This document shows positions 45,092 to 51,405 of a stretch of DNA of 64,000 bases, piece by piece. Positions within the stretch are counted from its first letter, which is position 1. Every line of letters starts with the position of its first letter. Source of the stretch: Microbispora triticiradicis. Lineage in GTDB: Bacteria > Actinomycetota > Actinomycetes > Streptosporangiales > Streptosporangiaceae. The notes under the pieces were generated by a model. That model was not told where the DNA came from and ran no database searches. It was given only the letters and a program-made list of their open reading frames with translations. The stretch spans positions 82,371-146,370 of the forward strand of contig QFZU02000027.1 of the NCBI GenBank assembly GCA_003260025.2. Reading direction: 5' to 3'. The position numbers and the translations under genes were made by a program.

Positions 45092-46492
45092 CAAAATCCT
45101 CCGAGGGAACCCCCGCCTCCAGGCGGGAGAGGAATCGGACTTGCTACGGAGCAGGGTAGAGGCAGGCGTTTCGCCGCCAGGCGAACCGCCGTAGGAACAC
45201 ATGCACGAGCCTTAACCGATCGTGCAAGATGTGGGGCATGGCGCGGATCGTGAAGCGGGCCTACCGGTACCGCTTCTACCCGACCCCCGAGCAGGCCTGC
45301 GAGCTTGCCCGGACGTTCGGGTGCGTACGCCTGGTCTACAACAAGGCCCTGGAGGAACGGACCCGCGCCTACACCGTGGAAGGCCGCCGTGTCTCCTACG
45401 TTGAGTCCTCGGCCTCGCTCACGGCATGGAAGCGCAGCAAGGAGCTGGCGTTTCTCAACGAGGTGTCCAGTGTGCCGTTGCAGCAGGCGCTGCGGCACCT
45501 GCAGGCGGCGTTCGCGAACTTCTTCGCGCGCCGGGCCAAGTATCCCACCTTCAAGTCGCGCAAGAGGTCCCGAGCGTCGGCGGAGTACACCCGCTCGGCG
45601 TTCCGCTGGCGAGATGGCCGGCTCACGTTGGCCAAGATGCACGACCCGCTGGAGATCGCGTGGTCGCGTCCGCTTCCGGAGGGGGCGGAGCCGTCCACGG
45701 TGACGGTCTGCCGGGATGCGGCCGGGCGGTGGTTCGTGTCCCTCCTGGTGGAGGAGACGATCCGCTCTCACGACCCCAGCGAAAGCATGGTGGGTGTGGA
45801 TGCGGGGATCACGAATCTGCTGGCCCTGTCCCGCCAGATCCCCGGGTTGACCGACAAGGACGGCAGGGTCGCCAATCCCCGGCATGAGCGGGACAGCCGC
45901 AGGCGCCTGACCAAGGCCCAGCGCTCGCTGGCCCGCAAAGCCAAGGGCAGCGCGAACCGGGCCAAGGCCAGGCTCAAGGTCGCCCGCATCCACGCGCGGA
46001 TCACCGACCGCCGCCGCGACTTCCTGCACAAGCTTTCGACTCGGCTCGTCCGCGAGAACCAAGTGGTCGTGATCGAGGACCTGACGGTGCGGAACATGGT
46101 GAAGAACCACGCCCTCGCCCGCTCGATCTCGGATGCGAGTTGGAGGGAACTGCGGTCCATGCTGGAGTACAAGGCCAACTGGTATGGGCGGGAGTTGCTG
46201 GTGGTAAACCGGTGGTTTCCCTCTTCCAAGTTGTGCTCGGCCTGCGGGGCACTGGCTGAGTCGATGCAGCTGCATGTCCGGACCTGGCAATGCGTCTGCG
46301 GGGCGGTCCACGACCGCGACATCAACGCCGCCAAGAACATCCTCGCCGCCGGGCTGGCGGAGAGGTGAAACGCCTGTGGAGCTGGTGTAAGACCTCAACG
46401 AGAATCCTCTCGGACGAGGCGACCGGCGGTGAAGCAGGAAGCCCGACCGGCGACGGTTGGAATCCCCTCCCTTCAGGCAGGGGAGATGTCAA
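45092..46492 (+). mobile_element. TnpB-only IS605/IS1341-type element (1401 bp)
   Basis: Boundaries follow from reconnecting the disrupted two-component operon: the left end begins CAAAATCC after TTCAT and the right end finishes TCAA after the hairpin CTCCC ... GGGGAG (about 46467-46485). The left end has a stem CCCGCCT/AGGCGGG (45112-45118 with 45121-45127). There are no terminal inverted repeats or target duplications, as expected for IS200/IS605. Only tnpB is present, with no Y1 transposase tnpA, so movement would need tnpA from elsewhere. The element is oriented against the kinase-regulator operon. Confidence 0.82.
45238..46368 (+). CDS. tnpB: TnpB RNA-guided nuclease, apparently intact
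   Basis: A 376-residue IS605-family TnpB, the ancestor type of Cas12, which uses an omega RNA made from the element's right end to cut DNA next to a TAM. The RuvC catalytic residues are all present: D188 in MVGVDAGITNLL, E280 in VVIEDLTVRNM and D361 in HDRDINAAKNIL. The zinc ribbon is CSACG and CVCG (333-336 and 352-354). N-terminal residues 1-60 contain the usual wedge/helix start RAYRYRFYPTPEQ. An ATG three codons upstream is also possible. No frameshift or stop is seen, so the nuclease should be active. Confidence 0.93.
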   Translation: MARIVKRAYRYRFYPTPEQACELARTFGCVRLVYNKALEERTRAYTVEGRRVSYVESSASLTAWKRSKELAFLNEVSSVPLQQALRHLQAAFANFFARRAKYPTFKSRKRSRASAEYTRSAFRWRDGRLTLAKMHDPLEIAWSRPLPEGAEPSTVTVCRDAAGRWFVSLLVEETIRSHDPSESMVGVDAGITNLLALSRQIPGLTDKDGRVANPRHERDSRRRLTKAQRSLARKAKGSANRAKARLKVARIHARITDRRRDFLHKLSTRLVRENQVVVIEDLTVRNMVKNHALARSISDASWRELRSMLEYKANWYGRELLVVNRWFPSSKLCSACGALAESMQLHVRTWQCVCGAVHDRDINAAKNILAAGLAER

Positions 46493-46512
46493 GGTTCCCT
46501 CTTCATGGTCAG
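46300..46512 (+). ncRNA. Predicted omega RNA (reRNA) with guide at 46493-46512
   Basis: In TnpB systems the guide RNA covers the 3' end of tnpB plus the right end, with a guide copied from the DNA just beyond the element. Here the scaffold would run through stem-loops at 46400-46485 to TCAA at 46489-46492. The guide would start GGTTCCCTCTTCATGGTCAG in the histidine kinase gene. This matches the empty site next to TTCAT, the expected self-target. The 5' end is a guess. Confidence 0.55.
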
Positions 46513-47691
46513 CATGACCTCGGTTCCGTCGCCGGGCTCGGTCCTGACCCGGGCGCTTCCGCCGTTGCGCTCCATCCTGCCGATGATCGACTGGCGGATG
46601 CCCATCCGGTCACCGGGGACGTCGTCGAGCACGAAGCCCTTGCCCCGGTCCCGGACGAACACCGTCACCTCGTCGGGCTCGACCTCGGCGTAGACGGAGA
46701 CGACCGGAGACCCACTGTATTTGCACGCGTTGACCATCGCCTGCCGGGCGGCGTGGAGCAGGGCCACCATGTTCTCGGTCAGCTCGCAGTCGCCCACGCA
46801 GACGACCTCGATCTGCACGCCGTGGGCGTCCTCCTCCTCGGCCGCGACCCGGCGTACGGCGGCGGCGAGGGTCGCGTCGGCGTCCTGCTTGGGCTGGTAG
46901 AGCCAGTTGCGCAGCTCCCGCTCCTGCGAGCGGGCGAGCCTGGCCACCTCCCGCGCGTCGTGGGCGTTACGCTGGATGAGGGTCAGCGTGTGCAGCACCG
47001 AGTCGTGGACGTGGGCGGCCACCTCGGCCCGCTCCTCCTGCCTGATGCGCTCGGTGCGCTCCCGCTGGAGCTCCTTGACGAGCGAGGCGAGCCAGGGCGC
47101 GGCGATCATGAGCATGCCGCCGACGACCACCGCGGTGAAGACCAGCCCGGTCTTCGCCTTGGCCAGCTCACCGCTCGCGGCGAGGAAGCCGATCGCGCCC
47201 ACGACGACGAGCAGCGCGCCGATGCCCGTGCGGACCCAGGTCGTGCTGACCTGCTTGACCGCTCCGGACATCCAGCGCTGCCGGCGTCCCGGGTCGGCCT
47301 GCTGCCACAGGATCAGCGCGCCGATACCGCCCACGGCGATCGGCCAGGTGCCGAACCCGCCGGTGGACGCGCCGGTCAGCCAGGCGAAGGCCCCGAGCGT
47401 CAGCCACAGCACGCCGTACGCCGCGAGCTGCCCCCACTCGCGGGCGGGCTCGCGGCCCTCCACCTCCTCCTTGGGGGTGAACATCCACAGCGCGGCGTAC
47501 GCCACGAGGCCCAGCCCGTCGACGACGGTGAGCAGCACGAAGGCGAGGCGCAGCACGACGGGGTCGAGCCGCAGCTGGGCGGCGGCGCCCTGGGCGACGC
47601 CCGCGACCACCCGGCCCGACACGGGCCGGACCATCCGGGGGAACGCCACGGGGGCGTTAGGCATCTCAGACATCTCGGAAAGCATCGTCAC
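46489..47691 (-). CDS. PspC-domain histidine kinase (NarL/LiaS type)
   Basis: A 400-residue sensor kinase. The N-terminus has a PspC domain (SGRVVAGVAQGAAAQLRLDP and the following membrane helix), then several more membrane helices to about residue 200. The HisKA_3 phosphoacceptor is in AHVHDSVLHTLTLIQRNA, and the ATPase has NACKYSGSP (N box) and VRDRGKGFVLDD (G1). It should sense envelope stress and phosphorylate the regulator at 44453-45091. Its last codon and stop (CCT TGA) now use the last bases of the TnpB element; without the insertion they would read CCA TGA. Confidence 0.92.
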   Translation of the reverse strand: MTMLSEMSEMPNAPVAFPRMVRPVSGRVVAGVAQGAAAQLRLDPVVLRLAFVLLTVVDGLGLVAYAALWMFTPKEEVEGREPAREWGQLAAYGVLWLTLGAFAWLTGASTGGFGTWPIAVGGIGALILWQQADPGRRQRWMSGAVKQVSTTWVRTGIGALLVVVGAIGFLAASGELAKAKTGLVFTAVVVGGMLMIAAPWLASLVKELQRERTERIRQEERAEVAAHVHDSVLHTLTLIQRNAHDAREVARLARSQERELRNWLYQPKQDADATLAAAVRRVAAEEEDAHGVQIEVVCVGDCELTENMVALLHAARQAMVNACKYSGSPVVSVYAEVEPDEVTVFVRDRGKGFVLDDVPGDRMGIRQSIIGRMERNGGSARVRTEPGDGTEVMLTMKREP

Positions 47692-47710
47692 ACGTCAGGG
47701 AGCATGGGCG

Positions 47711-47730
47711 CATCAGGGCATGCCCTGATG
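47711..47730. promoter_or_regulatory. 20-bp palindrome between the PspC kinase and PspC protein genes
   Basis: Perfect palindrome CATCAGGGCATGCCCTGATG in the divergent spacer. Related half-sites TCAGGG occur close by, for example at 47696-47701. NarL/LuxR-type regulators bind such inverted repeats, so the cognate response regulator probably controls both divergent genes from here. Confidence 0.6.
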
Positions 47731-47807
47731 TGGCCCCTGGGGACTCGGGGACGGCTCAGGGGTTCCCCCGATGGCAGGCCCGCGGCGGACCCGGCCAGGA
47801 TGGGACC

Positions 47808-49751
47808 ATGACCGAGGCGCCATCCGCTCCCGCTCCCGACCCCGCCGGCCAGCCAGAACCCGAGAGGGTGCTGAGCCGCCACCGCGACGGCCGCGTGATC
47901 ACAGGCGTGTGCGCGGGCCTCGGCAGGTACACGGGCATGGACCCGGTGCTCTTCCGGGTCGGGTTCGCGGTGCTGGTCCTCGCCTCCGGCATCGGCGTCA
48001 TGCTGTACGTCGCGGCGTTCCTGCTGATGCGCCGGCCGGACGGCGGCCCTGGCCACCTGGAGCAGTGGACCCGGCGGATGTTCGACGCCGAGACCGTGCT
48101 CGCGTTGCTGGCGGCGGTCTTCGCGTTCGGGCTGATCATCAACGTGGCCTCGGGCGGCATCAACCGCGGCACGATCGTCGTCGGCACGCTGCTGGCCATC
48201 GTGCTGATGGCCGCGCACGCCCGGGGCGTCGACCTGCTCACCATGGCCAGGTCGATGCCGGAACGGGCGACCGGCCGGCGCGGCATGACCCGGTCCACCC
48301 CCGGGTTCGCGCCGTTCGCCCCCTTCGCGCAGGAGCCGTACGCCCCGGCGCCGCAGCCGGCCGAGACGACGGCGATGCCGGGAACGTACGGCCCGCAGGC
48401 GGCCGGGCGGGGGCCCGAGCCGTCCGCCCGCCGGAGCGCGACCCCCGAGGATGCCGCTGAGAACAGCGCCCAGGACACCGCCGTCCGCCGGTTCGCGTCG
48501 GAGCCCACGCGGGAAACGGTGACGGAACAGGTGCGGGACACCACATCGGAGCCCATGTCAGAGCCCGGGGCGGAGCCCACGGGGGACACCGTGACGGAGC
48601 CCGTGCGCGACGTGGACGCCGAGCATGGCGCGGGTTCCGCGGCCCGGGCCGACGGCGACCCACCGACCCGGGCCTTCGAGACTCCGGCCGGCACGGCCCC
48701 GCTGTCCGGGCCGGGCGCCCCGGGGTCCGGCCTACGCGACTCCGGACTACGCGACTCCGCCACACACGACCCCGGCCTACGCGACTCCGCCACACACGAC
48801 CCCGGCACGCGCGACTCCGGGCCACTCGGCTTCGGCGCGGGCGGGGGTCCCGTACCGCCGCCTCGGGCCGCGGACGGGTACCGGCGGCTGTCGGACCTGG
48901 CCCGCGAGGCGCGGGCAAGCGCGCGAGGCGACCTCGGCTCACCCGGCCAGGCGCCGGGCCAGTCCGCCGGTCAGGGGTACGGAACGGGCGGATCGCAGGG
49001 GTACGGCGCGGGCGAGCCTTTCGCGCCCCACGGCCCGTACACGATGCGGGAGCCGTACCGGCCGCTCGCCACGCCCTACGCGGCGGGCCCGTACGGGCCG
49101 CCCGTGGCCCCGCCGCCGCGGCCCAGGAAGCCCAAGCGTCCCAGGTCGTTCGTCAGCGGCCTCACGATATGCCTCGCCCTGATCGTTGGAGGGATCATGG
49201 TCACCATGCAACGGACCGGCACCGGCTCGGTCGGCCTCCCGGTCGTCGGCGGGGCGGTGCTCGTCACGATCGGCGCGGGCCTGCTCGTCGCCGCCTGGTT
49301 CGGCCGAGGCGGCGGGCTGGTCGCCGCCGGCACGATCGTGGCCCTCGTGCTGGTGGGAAGCACGACGGTCAACGGCATTCCCCGCAAGGTCGGCAGCTAC
49401 GTCTGGCATCCCGTCACCGCCGTGCGGTCGCCCAGCACCTACGAACTGGGCATCGGCGAGGGCAAGCTCGACCTGAGCGACGTCCCGCTGAAGTCGGGCG
49501 CCCGGCTGAGGTTCGACGCCTCGGTGTCGCTGGGCCAGCTCACGGTGATCGTCCCGCCCACCGCGCGGATCGAGGTGTACGGCTTCACGAAGCTGGGCGA
49601 GGTGCGGATCGACCACACGGTCGAGGACGGCACCAACGTGCGGTTCGACCGCGTCCTGGAGCCCGAGACGCCCGGCAAGGGCGACGCGGCCACGATCGAA
49701 CTGCACGTCAAGGCGGGCGTCGGAGACGTGGAGGTGCGCCGTGCTGCCTGA
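47808..49751 (+). CDS. PspC-domain protein with long repeat linker and LiaF-like C-terminus
   Basis: A 647-residue envelope-stress protein. The N-terminal PspC domain (about 20-85: LSRHRDGRVITGVCAGLGRYTGMDP) and two more membrane helices are followed by a long disordered region (about 175-440) rich in Pro, Asp, Glu and Tyr-Gly, with short repeats. Three membrane helices (about 470-545) lead to a C-terminal beta-rich LiaF-like (DUF2154) domain: YELGIGEGKLDLSDVPLKSG and LGQLTVIVPPTARIEVYG. Divergent from the PspC kinase and probably its accessory or target. The next small gene overlaps its end by 11 bases. Confidence 0.85.
   Translation: MTEAPSAPAPDPAGQPEPERVLSRHRDGRVITGVCAGLGRYTGMDPVLFRVGFAVLVLASGIGVMLYVAAFLLMRRPDGGPGHLEQWTRRMFDAETVLALLAAVFAFGLIINVASGGINRGTIVVGTLLAIVLMAAHARGVDLLTMARSMPERATGRRGMTRSTPGFAPFAPFAQEPYAPAPQPAETTAMPGTYGPQAAGRGPEPSARRSATPEDAAENSAQDTAVRRFASEPTRETVTEQVRDTTSEPMSEPGAEPTGDTVTEPVRDVDAEHGAGSAARADGDPPTRAFETPAGTAPLSGPGAPGSGLRDSGLRDSATHDPGLRDSATHDPGTRDSGPLGFGAGGGPVPPPRAADGYRRLSDLAREARASARGDLGSPGQAPGQSAGQGYGTGGSQGYGAGEPFAPHGPYTMREPYRPLATPYAAGPYGPPVAPPPRPRKPKRPRSFVSGLTICLALIVGGIMVTMQRTGTGSVGLPVVGGAVLVTIGAGLLVAAWFGRGGGLVAAGTIVALVLVGSTTVNGIPRKVGSYVWHPVTAVRSPSTYELGIGEGKLDLSDVPLKSGARLRFDASVSLGQLTVIVPPTARIEVYGFTKLGEVRIDHTVEDGTNVRFDRVLEPETPGKGDAATIELHVKAGVGDVEVRRAA
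48725..48830 (+). repeat. In-frame repeats in the PspC-protein linker
   Basis: A unit of about 39 bp (CTACGCGACTCCGCCACACA and following) is repeated and encodes GLRDSATHDP-like peptides. A second degenerate block at 48500-48620 encodes EPTRETVTEQVRDT-like units. Both keep frame and lie in the disordered linker. Confidence 0.7.
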
Positions 49752-49959
49752 CCACCACACCGATCCTCGTGCCCAGCGCCCGCGCCGGGTGCACCGTACG
49801 AGCTGGATGTGCCTGCTCTCGGGCCTGCTGTTCATCGGCATGGGCATCCGCTACCTGACCGGGCCCGACCCCGACGCGGTCGTGATGGCTCCCCTGCTCG
49901 TCGGAGGGCTGGGGTTCGCGGCCTTCATCGCGATCCTCGCGAAGGCCATCCGCCGCTGA
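49741..49959 (+). CDS. Small two-helix membrane protein coupled to the PspC protein
   Basis: A 72-residue protein whose GTG start lies inside the last codons of the PspC-protein gene (11-base overlap), which indicates coupled translation. After a basic, Pro/His-rich head (about 1-20) there are two membrane helices, MCLLSGLLFIGMGIRYL and APLLVGGLGFAAFIAILAKAI. It is followed by a terminator-like hairpin and so ends the operon. I recognise no named family, though its position suggests a partner in the envelope-stress module. Confidence 0.7.
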   Translation: MLPDHHTDPRAQRPRRVHRTSWMCLLSGLLFIGMGIRYLTGPDPDAVVMAPLLVGGLGFAAFIAILAKAIRR

Positions 49960-49984
49960 TCCCCTCCTGCTGACCCCGCCTCCT

Positions 49985-50016
49985 CGACCCTGGGCCCGGC
50001 TTCCGGTCCAGGGTCG
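49985..50016 (+). terminator. Terminator of the PspC-protein operon
   Basis: Nine-base-pair arms CGACCCTGG (49985-49993) and CCAGGGTCG (50008-50016) with a GC-rich loop, followed by GGGGTGTTTC. It sits 25 bp after the small membrane protein gene and before the PadR operon. Confidence 0.6.
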
Positions 50017-50057
50017 GGGTGTTTCACGCCCTGATTCGGGAATCGGTCGCCAGGAGC

Positions 50058-50081
50058 ATACTCAGTATGCATACTGAGTAT
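50058..50081. promoter_or_regulatory. 24-bp perfect palindrome at the padR start
   Basis: ATACTCAGTATG followed directly by its reverse complement CATACTGAGTAT; it ends two bases before the padR ATG. There is no room for a Shine-Dalgarno sequence, so the transcript is probably leaderless and the bound repressor would cover the transcription start. The internal ATACTGAGTAT also fits a PadR operator. Confidence 0.75.
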
Positions 50082-50083
50082 CC

Positions 50084-50626
50084 ATGTCGGTACGACACGG
50101 CCTGCTCGCCCTGCTGAGTCAGGGCCCGCGTTACGGCTACCAGCTCAAGACCGAGTTCGAGGCGTCCACCGCCGACACCTGCCCGCTCAACATCGGGCAG
50201 GTCTACACGACGCTGTCCCGCCTGGAGCGGGACGGCCTCGTGTCCCGCGCCGGGGAGGACGAGCAGGGCCGCGTCCGATACGCCATCACCCCCGACGGGC
50301 ACGGCGAACTCGACAGGTGGTTCGCCAAACCCGTCTCCCGGGCCGACCGGCCCCGCGACGAACTCGTCGTGAAGCTCGCCATGGCCGCCACCACCCCCGG
50401 CGTGGACGTGGCGGCGGTCGTCCAGGCGCAGCGGTCCTCGACGATGCGGACCCTGCAGGAGCTCACGCGCGCCAAGCGGGGCTTCGACGCGTCCGCCGAG
50501 ACCGCGCAGCGCCTGGTCCTCGATTCGATGATCTTCCAGGCCGAGGCCGAGCAGCGCTGGCTCGACCACTGCGAAGCCGTCCTCGGCGGCCCCTCCGACT
50601 CCAGCCCAGCCAAGGAGACCCCGTGA
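50084..50626 (+). CDS. PadR-family repressor of the ABC exporter operon
   Basis: A 180-residue PadR protein. The winged helix reads HGLLALLSQGPRYGYQLKTEF, NIGQVYTTLSRLERDGLV and RVRYAITPDGHGEL. The C-terminal helical domain dimerises. The stop overlaps the ABC ATPase start as GTGA, and the ATPase overlaps the permease as ATGA, so all three are one coupled operon. The perfect palindrome abutting the start implies tight autoregulation of the whole operon, relieved by a ligand that the exporter probably removes. Confidence 0.92.
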   Translation: MSVRHGLLALLSQGPRYGYQLKTEFEASTADTCPLNIGQVYTTLSRLERDGLVSRAGEDEQGRVRYAITPDGHGELDRWFAKPVSRADRPRDELVVKLAMAATTPGVDVAAVVQAQRSSTMRTLQELTRAKRGFDASAETAQRLVLDSMIFQAEAEQRWLDHCEAVLGGPSDSSPAKETP

Positions 50627-51405
50627 CCGAGCGTGAGCCGTCCGCGTCCGCAGCGGACCAGTTACCCCGCCCGGACGGCGAGCCGATCGTCCGCCTCGCC
50701 GGCGTCGTCCGCGTCCACGGCGAGGGGCCGCACGCCGTACCCGCCCTGCGGGGCGTCAGCCTCGACGTGCGGGCCGGTGAGCTGGTCGCCGTCATGGGCC
50801 CGTCCGGGTCCGGCAAGTCCACCCTGCTCAACCTGGCGGGCGGGCTCGACCGGCCGACCGAGGGGTCCGTCCTGCTCGAAGGCCGCGAACTGCGTGATCT
50901 GCCGCCCAAGCGGCTCGCGGAACTGCGCCGCAGGAGTGCGGGTTACGTGTTCCAGGACCTCAACCTCATCCCGTCGCTGACGGTGGCCGAGAACGTCGCG
51001 CTACCGCGTGAGCTGGACGGAGCGTCCACGGCGACGGCCCGGCGTGCGGCCCTGCGGGTGCTGGACGAGGTGGGTCTCGCGGACATGGGCGACCGGTTCC
51101 CCGACGACCTGTCGGGCGGGCAGCGCCAGCGGGCCGCCATCGCCCGGGCGCTGGTCGGCGAGCGCCGCCTGCTCCTCGCGGACGAGCCCACCGGGGCCCT
51201 CGACACCCGGGCGGGCGACGAGATCATCCAGGTGCTCCGGCAGCGCGCCGATGCGAGGGCCGCCGTGCTGCTGGTCACCCACGAACCGCGCTACGCCGCC
51301 TGGGCCGACCGCGTCGTCTTCCTCCGGGACGGCCGGATCACCGACTCCTCCGACGCCCAGGGGACGGACGGGGCCGGCGGCATGGGTGTGGTGAGCGCCC
51401 GATGA
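50623..51405 (+). CDS. ABC transporter ATP-binding protein (MacB/LolD type)
   Basis: A 260-residue ATPase: Walker A GPSGSGKSTLL, Q-loop YVFQDLNLIPSLT, signature LSGGQRQRAAIARALV, Walker B LLLADEPTGALD and the H-loop VTHEPR. Segment AELRRRSAGYVFQDLNLIP is typical of exporters that pair with FtsX-like permeases. The GTG start overlaps the PadR stop, and its own stop overlaps the permease start. It energises the 875-residue permease next to it. Confidence 0.95.
   Translation: MTEREPSASAADQLPRPDGEPIVRLAGVVRVHGEGPHAVPALRGVSLDVRAGELVAVMGPSGSGKSTLLNLAGGLDRPTEGSVLLEGRELRDLPPKRLAELRRRSAGYVFQDLNLIPSLTVAENVALPRELDGASTATARRAALRVLDEVGLADMGDRFPDDLSGGQRQRAAIARALVGERRLLLADEPTGALDTRAGDEIIQVLRQRADARAAVLLVTHEPRYAAWADRVVFLRDGRITDSSDAQGTDGAGGMGVVSAR

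Noticed and set aside
45092..45237. A possible tnpA remnant in the TnpB element's left end
   Set aside because: The 146 bases before tnpB hold hairpins only. No Y1 transposase HUH motif or partial frame is visible.
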